A stretch of DNA of 64,000 bases from Litoditis marina. Taxonomy: Eukaryota > Nematoda > Chromadorea > Rhabditida > Rhabditidae. The stretch is taken from NCBI GenBank assembly GCA_964036275.1, contig OZ038438.1, forward strand, positions 1,054,001-1,118,000, given 5' to 3'. Shown piece after piece: positions 38,583-50,987 of this stretch (its first letter is position 1; the number at the start of each line of letters is the position of its first letter). The notes under the pieces were generated by a model, which was not told the DNA's origin, made no database searches, and saw only the letters and a program-made list of their open reading frames with translations. The position numbers were made by a program, and so were the translations under genes.

Positions 38583-40601
38583 AATGTGGATGCCGACAAA
38601 ATGTATGGGGGTTACCGGTTACCAAGGCTTTCCCTATGTGTTTGTAGTTTGATCCCGTTTTTTTCGGTCAAAATAAGGAAATTCCTGCCCAAATCTACAA
38701 ACTACAACTGACATTTTTTCTGAGAAGAAGAAATTTTAAAACCATTATCGACATATGCGGATAAGAATATTGAAGCAAGCAGAAAGGAATAAGGTCAAAA
38801 TACGAGTTGCAATAGAAATATGTTGGTATGATCAATTTGTAGTTTGAACTCATTCACACCAGAGATGCACATCGAAAAAAAGAGTTGGTAATACAAAAAC
38901 TCCAGTTTCAGGTTACAAAACGAGAAATAAGAGGCGCGAAATGGCTAGTCTATCCTGCTGTGTTCGTAGCACCCATTAAAACAATGAAATAGCAAATAAT
39001 AGAACAAAAGCTGAATTTAAAAAAAATACACCTCCCAAAAACTCTCAATCTTCAATATGTTGGGAAGAAATGAGAAAACTAAGAAATGATTCACGATACT
39101 GGTAGAAAGGGCGAAAGTGAAAACTTGGAATGGGCTAGTATAATTCCGTTGAGCACAACAGAACGGATAAAAAAGTAGTGAAAGTAGAAGTAAATCTCGA
39201 GTATTTCGATATTAAATTGTTTTGAGTAAAAGTTGTGAAGTGATTTAAAAAAGTAGTTGAAGTAGTGCGTGTGAGTTTCAAAACAAACAGAACGGACAAA
39301 AAACGAGTGTCAATTAGTAGATGTGAGAGACTGGGCGATAAGGGGAATAGAGATATCTAGAGAAGGTCACCACAATATAACAGAGTGCGCAAAAGACCGC
39401 ATATTACCAGTCGGTTCACTAGTTAATGGGCTTGTAACAGAAACATAAACTATAAAAAGACAAAAAAACTACCAGGACAGATCGAGAAAAGGCGGTTTTG
39501 AACAAAACATATTGGAAAACAATTGATTCGATGGTTTTTGAGAAATTGAAAAATGTATGTGCTTATACTAACTTAGTACATTTATAGTATACTAGAATGT
39601 AGAGAGAAAGTTCTGAACCATTGAAGTGCATTCGTAAATAGTGAAAATATGAACAATGCTCAAGAAGTTTCCCTTCAATTTGGAGGGACTTCAGCCAAAT
39701 TACGAGAGAATCGAGAGAATCACTAGACACTAGAATCGTTTGAGCACGTTGGGAAAAGAACGTGAGACGCACACACATTTTGGTTGCTACTGAGTTCAGC
39801 CATACTCCACTAGATAGCTGTTATCATTTTCGAATGCATGACAGGGTGTTTGCTACAGAGACAAAGATATTAACTTTTTTGGTTTCTCCGCAACACAACC
39901 CGGCCGATTCTGGAGTTCTGAAGATATGCTCTTTTTTCATTATGTATTCTTACAAATATGTGATCAGGATAATCGATTAGTTGCGGTTGAAACGAAAGCG
40001 AGGGTAGCGATATCGTGTGAATCAGCGTTGGGTCAGACCCATAACCAAGGAATAGGTCAGAGCGCAGACAGGACAGACGGGGGTGGCGAGAGACGCAGGG
40101 AGGGTACTCAAAGCCACAAAACTACGAGGCTGTTTGGCGATCGGGAATAGTATAGCGGGCGGCAGAGTGGACATTAAGCTTTCATTGTTCTTCGAGTCAC
40201 ATAAGAAGCAATTAGAAGGTATTGTTTGGCTTGATGTTACAGACACACAACTCCGAGAATGCACGCTCTTTTTCTCCTAGACGTGGAGAGCTACAGTAAG
40301 ATTTGGAGATTTATAGGCATTATTTTGAGATTTGAAACTTCTAGCTTTTTCTGAAACTGATTTAATCTCAATTTAGCTTCCAGAAAGTTTATATTTCAAT
40401 TATGAAACCGTACTAAAGTATAAACTGTAAAGTACCCTAGGATGTGGGTGAAACCAAGTGTATTTGTAATAGTATGGTTATGCTAAACACATATGTCTTG
40501 ACGAAGAAGCATATCCGAGACGATGAAATAGTTGTATAGTATTCGTCAAACCTTATCCGTTACCTCCTCCCAAGTCCGTCCGAAATACCCGTTTCAGGCC
40601 A

Positions 40602-40725
40602 TTAAAGAAGGCCGATTATGTGGACCAATCTCGTGTCAACGGTCCTTTAAACTGTAATTAAAAAATGTATTGCAGTTTAAAGGACTAAACCGTAGCGATT
40701 GGACCACACAATCGTCCTTCTTTAA
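40602..40725. mobile_element. Palindromic MITE, family B, copy 2
   Basis: Ends TTAAAGAAGGCCGATTATG and CACAATCGTCCTTCTTTAA, with inner arms GGTCCTTTAAACTG and CAGTTTAAAGGAC. Collinear with the copies at 12807 and 42245. Confidence 0.9.
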
Positions 40726-41161
40726 CGTGAACTTCTTCCAAATGGTGTGACCACAAACCAATGTTATTGATTTTCCAAATTATGCTGTTTTAGGGACTCA
40801 GAATTAACAAGTTGAACTCGATAATGCGCGTGGGAATCAACCTTGAAACTTATGAGACAAGTTAGGACGACGCAACAAGAACTTTCACAGCTGCTTTGAA
40901 TTTTTTTTAATTGAGCAATTGGTAGTCGCCTAGTGTCTGTAATTTTGAGGATACAGAAAATCTGTAGGATTGGGTTCTTTGAGAACATGTTTCTTCTATC
41001 TAAGGCTTCAAAGGGCAGACAAACAATCGAAATTATCGGTACGAAACAAATATTTGGCCGCGGCAACACATGTCGAGCTGGCTGGGGGTCACTCGTTCCC
41101 TCTGCTTTACAACACACGCCATTTGCCAGCCTAACAATAGCTGCCATATGGCTCTTTTGTA

Positions 41162-41869
41162 TAATGTATTCGATAGAAGGTGGCACGTGAAACAATCTCT
41201 GCATTTTTCGAATTCACGTTTGGTTCAAGAACAACACGTCGGTTCGGAACCATTTACGTCGCAACGGCACAAAAATCTATTCGTATTCTCGTACTATTTA
41301 TAAGAGTTCACTCTCCGAAGATGCCCTGTATTTTACGAAATCGCGTTTAGTCGAAACTGTTCAAGAACCGCACGGTTCGGAAAAATACTGTATTTTTTAG
41401 TCGAGACGCCAAAAAATCGATTTGTATTCCCATCACGCTGTTACTGAGTACAGTAAAATACTGTAACACAACCAAGCACGTTCTGAGCTGTTTTGCAACA
41501 ACGCTTGTTCTGCGGATGTTTTTGTAGTTTGATCGTTGTGCATTCGGGAAGTTTGAGATATCTGTTGTATATGGCTTTCACTTTTTGAACGACATCTCAG
41601 ATTTGGTCCTGTGTTTTAGGTAGACATAGCAAAACTTCTGTTGCGCGCTGAACATAGTTGAACAGGTTGAAACTGGTAATATGGTGTAGTTGTATAATAT
41701 TATGCAAATTATACTGGACCAATTTTCGCTTGTATAATGATAATGAGTTCTATATCTAGGAGAAATGTTGCTGTTCAAGAAATTCGGAGAAAAATAAGGA
41801 GAACCGTCCCAACGTGAATTCGAAAAATACAGAGGTTTTTACAAGTGCCACCTTCTATCGAATACATTA
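41162..41869. mobile_element. Inverted-terminal-repeat element (family D), about 708 bp
   Basis: Left end TAATGTATTCGATAGAAGGT, then GGCAC; the right end is its reverse complement. Homology of the arms continues inward for about 58 bp (TCTGCATTTTTCGAATTCAC against its complement). The ends begin and finish with TA. No transposase frame is visible, so it is non-autonomous or decayed. It encloses a separate dispersed repeat (41311-41486). Confidence 0.8.
41311..41486 (+). repeat. Dispersed repeat R, copy 1 (direct)
   Basis: Shares GCCCTGTATTTTACG, AAATCGCGTTTAGTCG, AAAATCGATTTGTATTCC, TACAGTAAAATACTGTAACA and CAACCAAGCACGTTCTGAGC with an inverted copy at 48311-48470. It contains the palindrome-like TACAGTAAAATACTGTA. 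Confidence 0.88.
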
Positions 41870-42244
41870 CCCGGGAACAAATGTACGTAATCGACACGTT
41901 CAGCTCATGTGATGAGAAAGTGCACGATTCCGATATAATACTGCACGATGTGTAACTGCTACTTTCCTGACATCTTCAAGTTGGCTCATTCTCAAAGTAT
42001 GAGGGTTTTGATTGGCGTGGAAACTCAGTGGAAAAAAAGGCTACATTGAAGACAATTATATCAGTTGTTTGTCACGAAACTGTGTTCCTGGGGTTAGTTT
42101 TTATTGTAGTTTGGTTGGTGCATTCAGACCAAACTACAACTCATTTATGGTATAACTGGAAGCACTGAAGAGAATGAGCATAAGCAGTTGTAGTCCGATC
42201 TGCGAAAACCTCAGCAAGTTGAGAAGACGACTGAAAGGCCAGCT

Positions 42245-42369
42245 TTTGAAGAAGGACGATTATGTGGACCAATCCCGTTACATCGGTCCTTTAAACTGCA
42301 ATTGAAAAATATATTGCGGTTTAAAGGACTGAAGCGTTGCGATTGGACCACATAATCGTCCTTCTTTAA
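42245..42369. mobile_element. Palindromic MITE, family B, copy 3
   Basis: TTTGAAGAAGGACGATTATG at one end and CATAATCGTCCTTCTTTAA at the other, inner arms GGTCCTTTAAACTGCAATTG and GCGGTTTAAAGGACT. Very close to copy 1, with few substitutions. Confidence 0.9.
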
Positions 42370-43566
42370 CTTCAAACCATCCATTCTTGAAAAGTTTGTG
42401 AGTTCTTAACAAAACATTCTATTGAAGATCTGTCACCGTACTAAACGGTGTTCAATATGAGTAAAGCAGAGTATTGGGAGTGACCAATTCTTTGTTGTGG
42501 TTTGCTCTCGATACGTGCTATAGTCTTTTTCATTCCTACTCAGACTCCTACAGTAGGATTTCGAAACTACCAAACTGTTTTTCTCACTCACTTGTGATCG
42601 AAAAGGCTCAAGATTTCGGCACCTCATTCTCGTTCAGTTCGTACAGTAACTAAATAAGAGTTTTGATGAACTAAATTTCCAGCTTCACAAAAGCCTTCGG
42701 AAAGTTTGTGAGGTTACTGTAGGAGTCCCAGTAGGAATGGTGGGAACTATATCTGCTATATTCTTCGAATGTTGACCAGAGAGTAGCGGGATCAAACTAC
42801 AAACACTGAGCGATCGAGCAAAATACACCCGTGAACACCTGTTTCGGAAACCGCGAAGCCTATTCAGCAGATCTCTATACTCCTGACTAATGTACGGATG
42901 TTGGCTAACAAGAGTAGAATCTGAAGAAGTGATCGATGATACTCTTGTTTGCTCTCGTCTACTACGCACAAACACTCTCGCAGAACACCCAAGTAGCCTA
43001 TAGACTACGTATAAACGGTCAACAGAGGTGAAGCGAGAACCGAGAGAAAATAACATCTTCATCTACACCTGCATAGTTCCAATTGAAAACGGCTGAAAGT
43101 AAAAAGTAAATGTGTCAGAGGATATAGGCCTGTACCTGTAGGCATTGATATAAAATAGAGTTTTAGAATTTGACGAATCCGAAAAATTGTAAACTCAGGC
43201 CACGACTCTAATGTAGAAGTACATGTTTCATTTTTTCAGTCGCATCATTGCGCCGTTTGGGAATCGGTTGCCGGTCGATTTCTTGAATCCGTTACAATTT
43301 CGCATCAAGTTCAGTCTCGAGAGCTTCAGAATTTGAGAAAATCGATGACGAAGAAGTACTGTATATCTGAATTTCCGCTGTGTACGGACACATGTCTTCC
43401 ATTCAGAGCTTGTCGGTTACTTTTGCTCGCACATTCGATTCCGTTGAGAGACAACAATATATGATGTTGGCACCCCCTATATACATGTCGTAAGGCCCGA
43501 GATGAGTTGCTAGCTCTCCGAGACGAAGCCATGAACAGAGGCTTATAGTCAATCTCCACTACTGGC

Positions 43567-43740
43567 GGCGTAGCAATCCCTCCAATCTCTTGATAAGTTC
43601 ATATTAGTTTCTCATGAGATACCTCATGAGGTACTCGTGAACTCTTGATGTTGTAGGATTGCAATCAATAGAAGCTCATGAGAAGCTCATGTGAATAGCT
43701 CATGAGGTATCCCATGAGATTTTTGAGGGATTGCTACGCC
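43567..43740. mobile_element. MITE, family C, with 16-bp terminal inverted repeats
   Basis: Starts GGCGTAGCAATCCCTC and ends with its exact reverse complement GAGGGATTGCTACGCC. The 174-bp interior is built from several CTCATGAG/TCATGAGGTA palindromes (TACCTCATGAGGTA type). No coding capacity. Confidence 0.85.
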
Positions 43741-44921
43741 GACTGGCAGCTAGAATTGAATGTTAGTACTACTATTCAAGTAGGTCACTTTCGCAACAAT
43801 TTGGTTGCAGTGGAATAAAACTGACCAAACGGTCCTCCAACCCAGCTCACGCTCCGACAAAATGATGGGAAAGGCCGACAATTCTCCGAAGAGCCAGATC
43901 AAACGACCTATCATAACTACACAGAATGATAGCTGATTCTTTCCCGTTCAACGTTTGTGTGACATATTACTTTTCGATGATTAGTATCTTCATATTTTGA
44001 AACGCGAGTTGATCTATGAAAACACCCCGTTCAAACAGATGAGGGACATCTACTTTGCTCGTTTAAGAATTTTGATTGTTGTGTGCAAAATTATTATGGT
44101 TGATTATTACGATATATTTAATTACTGTTATATGTGTTTTTCAGTTAAAAAAAACATGTTATAGTCTCATGGAAAGCGCGGGATTATATTTATGATTCTG
44201 GAATCGAGTCAGGATGCTATGTGTACTGAACGAGCAAAATTCCGAACTCGAAAAACGCGAAATTTCCCATAACTCGAAAACTCGAATTTCTGAGAAGTAA
44301 AACAACTCTATTAATTTGGTAGATGTCATACTGATGTTGTTTCACGTCTTTCCAAGCCAATATTCCTCATACAAGCCTACTAACATTGATGGTTATATAT
44401 GGGCTCTTGCAGTTTCGTGTAAGAACTGTCTACTTTGTGACAAGTAGGCATGACCAGACAATAACGAACCAACTAGCACTGTAGAATTCAGACAAAAACT
44501 AAATTTTCTGTTGAAGTCGAACCTAACAGGTCTAAATAGAGCGGTTATCCTATACGCAATTCAGACATCCAGACGAAGGGAAAACCAGACTGTACCCGTC
44601 AATTACAAGACATTTTTCAACAAAGCCACGCGAGACTCTTCTCAAATTCTCATTGCCTTAAAACAGTTTTTGCAAAACCATTTCTCTTTTCACAACATCC
44701 AAGGTGGTGCCGCCGCCCCGATCGGTAGCCATTTTTGCGAGACTTCCAAATAGTCTTAACAAAATCAACATGAAAAATAGATGTCATATGTTGTATATTT
44801 GTGTGCTTCCAATATTCCACGGAACCATAGTTCAGCAACTATGCAGAAAATTGCAATAAATTGTTTTGGAACGTCGGTAGAGCTGTGAAGAAAAACGAAT
44901 AAGTGCCGCGACGTTGAAACG

Positions 44922-44941
44922 TGTGTGTGTGTGTGTGTGTG
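44922..44941. repeat. (GT)n microsatellite
   Basis: About ten GT units following ACGT. Confidence 0.9.
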
Positions 44942-45217
44942 CTGTGCCGTTCAAGGATGTCGCAATTCAGTCGCAATTCACACAAATCGAACAAGAACAT
45001 TTATAGAAGTTGTTATTGAAAATTCCACCAACGATCTAGGACAATGGAAAAATTTATATACAGGAGCTCTTCAACTTGACCAGGGAATGTATATGTACAC
45101 TTTATGACTGGAGCAATGAATATAATATGAAACTTGTTTGTCAATACTCAAAGAGGGAGAACGTATGAAGGACCGTATGTATTACCATTTACCAAAAAGT
45201 CATCATTCTTGTGATGT

Positions 45218-45415
45218 TTACATTTTCGCGTTCACGTCGCGCAGTAAAAAGTCGATGGAGAAGTTTTTGCACTTGGGTGAGGGTGGATGGATGTTATTGA
45301 GGGGGAAGAATGAGGTGAAGGGGTGGGGGGAGTTCGGGGGAGAATCGTCAGACGAGTCGCCCTCTGCCACAGACAGACCCATGTGACGCCGCACCTGAAA
45401 ATCAATAACAACAAC

Positions 45416-45449
<34 letters not shown>

Positions 45450-46902
45450 GTAATAAACTAATCTTTTACGGCAAATATTACATTGGTGTTTTACTTCATT
45501 CTTACTGTTAAATCTTAGACAACACTGTTGAATTTTTGAATCAGTACACGGCAGAGAAGACAGCGAAAAGCTCAGAGATGAACTCTGATCTGCCAACCCA
45601 TCTGAAAAATACGAGCGATTGGGTTCAAACTACAACCACAGCAGAGCCTAAACACATGTACCGTTCTGTCGCACTCTGCAAGGACACCTATATCAATGAT
45701 TTTTGTTACCTTCCGTTGAGCTCTTCTCCTTCTGAAGTCGCCCCGCTCAAAATCTCGGACACATGCCGGGTGAATGGCCCAGTAGTGGCCCTATAATAAG
45801 GCTATACTGTTAGTAAATTCCACTGTCACGTGGAACTAAACACAGCAGAACTCAGAAACGTGCAATTACGAAGTGCACGATTCCTCATTAGAATGCTAAC
45901 TTTATGTGACTATTCAATTCACTTCCAGTGTACTGCATACCAGTACCACGTTATATTGTGGTTTTCATTGGGCTTTAGAGTTTCTGACCTAAAACATGAG
46001 AATTTTTGTATTATCATGATTTAATCTTTAAAGTCGAAAACGCACATTTTCGGCGTTCAGAACGAAATGTAGTGTACCTTTCCATTGGCAGCTCGCCCCG
46101 CCTTCACGAAGCAATCGTTCAGACTCAGGTTGTGCCGTATACTGTTCCTCCAGCCGGAGCCGCGCGAACGGAAATATGAATAGTGAGCCATGATCCATTC
46201 GTATACCTGAATGCTAGATTTACAAATTTGGAAAACTAAACAAATAAAGACCTTTTTGTACGTTCACGTTGAATGGAACACAGAGTGAACAGTTAAAGCA
46301 TCATATGATCATGTAAGACTCTTTTCCTTAATATATAGTTAAAATGATAAGTGAAATTTCAGTGGACATCAAACTACGAATGTGGTTTGTTCACATAGAT
46401 GATATACTATGATATACTACTACTACACTACACTACTAGGACGCTATGATACAAACTTTAGGTTTCTCCTCATTCTCTGGTGAGCGAGTGCCACGCTCTT
46501 TGAATTTAGATGAATGAATAAGTATACTAGAAGTAGATTGAATAGTCACTTAAAGTTGGCAATCTACTGAGGAATCGTGCACTTTGTCATTGCACGTTTC
46601 TGAGTTCTGCTGTATTTGGCATGTTTCACGTGACTGTGCAATTCATTAACAGTATAAACGAATGAGTATACCTCGGACAGGACCATTTTCTTCTCGGGCG
46701 CAGAGAGGAGGGCCATGGCGATGAGGCCGATGTAGGAGTGCTGCGGCTTCGGGTGGTCGACGACCGGAAACACGGCCGACTCGAACAGCGAGTTGGTGCT
46801 GAACAGGGGCATGGGGAAGGCGGCTGACACCAGTTCGGCCGGGTCAAAGGTCAGCAGACTTCGCTGGTACTCGCGCACCGCCTCCGCACACAGTCCCTCC
46901 AT
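45218..46902 (-). CDS. FoxQ2: FoxQ2-type forkhead transcription factor, 4 exons
   Basis: Exons 46902-46672, 46206-46078, 45790-45710, 45394-45218 (all phase 0) encode 205 aa. The forkhead domain spans residues 51 to about 150: [20 protein letters not shown], then [60 protein letters not shown] and [19 protein letters not shown]. The tail after helix 3 ([18 protein letters not shown]) is typical of FoxQ2 proteins such as Drosophila fd102C. Near the C-terminus NFSIDFLL fits the Engrailed-homology-1 motif that recruits Groucho/TLE, so a repressor is likely. FoxQ2 genes act in anterior neurectoderm in many animals. The ATG follows an acceptor (TATTACTAG) by one base, so a leader is probably spliced on. 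A (TTA)n repeat sits just upstream of the acceptor of exon 4. Confidence 0.93.
45415..45452. repeat. (AAT)n microsatellite in the last FoxQ2 intron
   Basis: AACAACAAT followed by about ten AAT units, on the minus strand (ATT)n, ending about 20 nt before the exon 4 acceptor. Confidence 0.92.
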
Positions 46903-46903
46903 C

Positions 46904-49900
46904 CTAGTAATAGAGAGATAGAATGAATGAATATTAACAAATATAAATGAGAAAGTAAATAAAAATATACCTTAAAATAAAGTGTATGAAACTGTTTCTC
47001 GCATTCAAGGAAACGACTTGTAGTTTGAGCTGAGTTCGGAGTATAGTTCACGTCATTCCTACCGACTCCCGCGGCACACATTCGAACTTTTCAATAACAG
47101 TTTTAATGAAAAAACAATAACATTCGATTTGTTATAGAAATGGGAATCGACATCCCGATAGAAAAAGACACGTACGGACATCACACAGATCTCAACTTTG
47201 AATTAACTCTTCAAATTGATGTCCACTTCAAATTAACCCGCTGATAGGTTGAAATATTGGTTTGAAAGCAGTGTATAACGGGCTTCTGCGGGGATACACA
47301 TAACTTTCTGATGGAAAAAACACCGGTCATCAAATCGACCACATACAGAAAAATCTCTTGCAGGTAAAAATTCTGAAAATTTCACAGCTCACATCAACAG
47401 ACCACCTGAGAAGTGCGGGGACTAGAGCAGAGTGAATGCAGAATTTAGAGGATAAAAAGGATGCGAGTAAGAGAAATAAGCTGCCCAGGCTGGATAAATA
47501 CATAAGTTGATTATTTACAGATTTGCTGGAGGGATCAGCTCTAGTCTCCAGATGTACTTATTAGCGAAATAGACACTCTAGCTAAGCACAAGACTGGCAA
47601 AACTTTGAAAACAAAGCTAGTATCAAAAACAAGAAATGGAAAATCGTATCGTATCTCCTTCACATCTGAAGTAGAAAATCATCAGTATAGTAAAACACCT
47701 CACAACGGAATGAATGATATTGTAGCTTTGAAGGATGCTGGTAATAATACTGTAGATCTTATATTATTTTCCTGTGCTTGCGGTCAGCTTGGAAAATTTC
47801 TCGTGAAATTCACTAGGCTGGCGCAAAACTCTTGTTTCCTCCAAAAAATCACTCAATATCTGGGTGAACTGGCTCTGATATGGAATGCTTAATCACAGTA
47901 TGTATCAACCTAAGTATGACTGATATGAACACTTCAACTATAGTTTGTATTTACTATTCAAAATAATCTAGGCTTTAGTTTCATTAGTACACTCCCCATT
48001 CAATCTTCCTTGGTCATGGTACCGATTCGAAGATTTCCAGGAATAATAAAAACTTAGGTAATGAAGGCAAACAAAGGAAAGCGTACTTTTTCAAAGTAGT
48101 AGCAACGGTGAAATTGTTTGTATGTATGGAAAGACAGGTGACGAGAACAAGAGAATGAGTGGATAATAGGGAGAGAGCAGGAAACGGGGGGAAACAATTT
48201 GGGACCAGAGGAAGCGGTTACAAATACCTCTGTAAAACAGGACAAACACCGTGCCCCCACTACATGTTCCTTAAAGGAGGCCAGGAAGGACAGTTAATAT
48301 GAGACGGCTGCTCAGAACGTGCTTGGTTGTGTTACAGTATTTTACTGTACTTACAGTAAAATACAGCATGATTGGAATACAAATCGATTTTTTGGCGTTT
48401 CGACTAAAAAATACAGTATTTTACCGACTAAACGCGATTTCGTAAAATACAGGGCATGTTCGGAGTGCTTGTTATAAACTGTTATATACCTTTTTCAATT
48501 CAAATTAGCGCACCTGATTACGGTGCTCATGTTTCACTCTCTTTTGGCTCGCACAACGTTATGAGTGGGTTGCGCTGTCTATATTGGGATGATTAATGTT
48601 GTAGTTTGATCCAAATACACACGGTAGAAATTATGATCAAAAGTTTCAGTGCACTGAGGTCATCTGAATATCCCGACCTTGTGCACTCCAGTCGCCAGAA
48701 ACGTAGGCTATTAGTTTGATCTTACGCGCTCCTGATTTTGCGCCAACGGGTAATACGCAGGATGAGGGCAAGATGGATATCTAGCAAAAACCTGGATGTC
48801 TAGCAAACGAGCTCAGTACATTGAAGTCACCCAAATCTACGGTATAATAGTGATTCAGGGAATAAAGTAGTACGTGACGTATGTCAATCCTTAATCGAGC
48901 TCCTAGTAATTTTTCGCCACTTTCTTAGAAAAGGAATACAATTTGCATTGCGTGTTCTGCGCGTACTCCAATGTTAGCACACAAGTGTTCAATTCAATGG
49001 GAGAGCATCACGTATCGGACAGCTCTCAACATGTACCCCCTTCCCTATGTCTTTAAGAATTAACAAAAAGAACTATTCGATGGGGAAAGTAACGATGTTG
49101 TTATCAGCTAACGGCAGCAAATTATGGGTGATAACTTGAAACATTGTAATATCTTTCGTCAATAGTCTACTTCTGAGTGAATATTACCTTGCACACCAAC
49201 TGGGGCGGTACTAGTATACCTAGTGGGACCACGAAGAAATACTGTTTTAATGAGGGAAGGATGGTGGAAGCAACCTGAATGGAATGGCCAGATTGCTCCA
49301 CTCGTTTAGACACTTTGTAAACGCGCGTCCTTTGTCTGCGCAAATTATGTTATTGCCAGAATACCGTAATCAAGCGCTCGGCGCGCAAATCTCATTCAGT
49401 CAGAATAGCCATAACACCAAGCTCTGATTGTTTGATGCGTCCAATTTTGCAATTACTGCGATTTCCTGAATGAGCGGGCGTGCTGCCATCTAAGAGCACG
49501 TTTAGATCAGATGTGAATGATAGGGAATCAGATATGAACGGAACTATAACAACACTTCATTCCGTAATCCAGGTGTATACAACACGTGAGTGGAAAAAGG
49601 AAACAACGAATAAAGCAAAACAAAAAATATATAGATTGCAATAATTCGCCAATTTGGGATCTCGAACATGGCAGTGGTATCCATTATCAAAAATAATGCT
49701 CGACCACCTCAAAGCTCTCGAAAATGAGAGTGTGAGATTTGTATCCCATATTGGCGCAATATTACATAAGAGGAGACTCATATACTTATGATAAAGATAG
49801 GATGATGAGTGAGATAATACTTGGAATCATCGAGTCGGTTATTATGAAAACTGAATAGAGACACAAATAGTAATATTCCAAAAACAAGAATGCTGAATAG

Positions 49901-49909
49901 TTATGTCTT
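46904..49909. other. Intergenic region between FoxQ2 and the hnRNP M-like gene
   Basis: About 3 kb, AT-rich. It holds the inverted copy of repeat R (48311-48470) and two copies of the dispersed TGTAGTTTGATC-type motif (near 47020 and 48600). A 95-codon plus-strand frame at 47605-47892 has no recognisable motif or splice support. The FoxQ2 promoter should be at the left end of this interval. Confidence 0.55.
48311..48470 (-). repeat. Dispersed repeat R, copy 2 (inverted)
   Basis: CTCAGAACGTGCTTGGTTGT through ATACAAATCGATTTTTTGGC to CGTAAAATACAGGGCATGTT is the reverse complement of 41311-41486, with small indels. Confidence 0.88.
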
Positions 49910-50897
49910 CTAAACAAAATCAACGGTAATCGGTCTACCCTCTACGCTGGTTCCCTGCCAATGTCGTGCGCAATCTCTCAGAATCCTGTAATAAATGAGA
50001 AACAGATGAAAGATCATCAACTAATCTAATTCTAATCTCAACATTGAAGACGACAGGGTGACCACAGGTTGCACGCCCTGTGACTTTTCAAAGAGAGGGG
50101 GGTCGTACTAGGTTCAAAGTCGAAAAACTCTGTTAACACCCCAGGACTTGCTTTTTGTGCAAAAGCATGACAGTACACAAAAAACGTTGTCAGCCCCAGC
50201 AGGTGCAAACAAATCCAGAGAAAAATTCGAGAAAAATCAAGTTGCCGTGTGAGGACTATGAATATGCTCACCTGCACACGGACAAAGCGAACACGAGCCA
50301 CACCCGGCGAAATGATGTCCACCGATTCTATATCTCCGAACTGCTGTACACGATCACGCACAATTTGCCAGTGTAGTCGGAAGGAAGCTAAATAAATATT
50401 AGTTTAGGAACTGATACTGATATACGACAGAAGAATCGGTAACGATTAGCATACATTATCTTTAAAACGACCGAAGAATTCATGATAAGTATACAGTATC
50501 TGTAAACTCACATTCTTGATAACCACAACCGGGCTAGATCTATACTGCATAGTAGTGACCGGCATTGAGGAGATGGAACCTGAATATTATCAATTCCAAC
50601 CGTGATATCCATCATAAAGTTCGTTTTTCTTGTCCGCTACCTGATTTACATGACTGACGCCTACGTCAAACTGGCCACCACGAGTGAGAATGCGTGCAGT
50701 GAGGCTGATGCAATTGCTAGTCTACACGGGTGAAGCTGGTTGATGGAGATCGTAGGTTCGTAGGCTAATCGGATAGAGAAGAGGAGTTACATGACCTAAC
50801 TCACACTCCAGGAACCAATAGGACCATTTTGTGAACAAACTTTCAAGAAACGTATATTAGTGAAATAGAAGTTCATGAAACGGAAAATGTAACAGTT

Positions 50898-50987
<90 letters not shown>

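Larger units (their letters stand above)
36995..45217. other. Gene-poor intergenic region upstream of talin
   Basis: About 8 kb with no convincing gene. It holds polypurine/GA and poly-G tracts (37642-38580), MITE B copies at 40602 and 42245, a 708-bp inverted-terminal-repeat element at 41162-41869, MITE C at 43567-43740 and a GT microsatellite at 44922. At 42681-42775 (+) a TTTCCAG acceptor is followed by a short open frame ending in a hydrophobic stretch and TGA, which could be a terminal exon, but no partner exon was found. The talin promoter should lie near 37-38.6 kb. Confidence 0.55.

Noticed and set aside
40764..41204. 146-codon minus-strand frame.
   Set aside because: Runs into the terminal repeat of the element at 41162 and has no recognisable domain or splice context.
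50640..50745. Possible extra hnRNP M-like exon (reading through GGQFDVGVSHVNQ) between exons 8 and 9.
   Set aside because: One acceptor gives the right entry phase, but no good donor gives the phase needed by exon 9; left as part of the frame problem rather than called.
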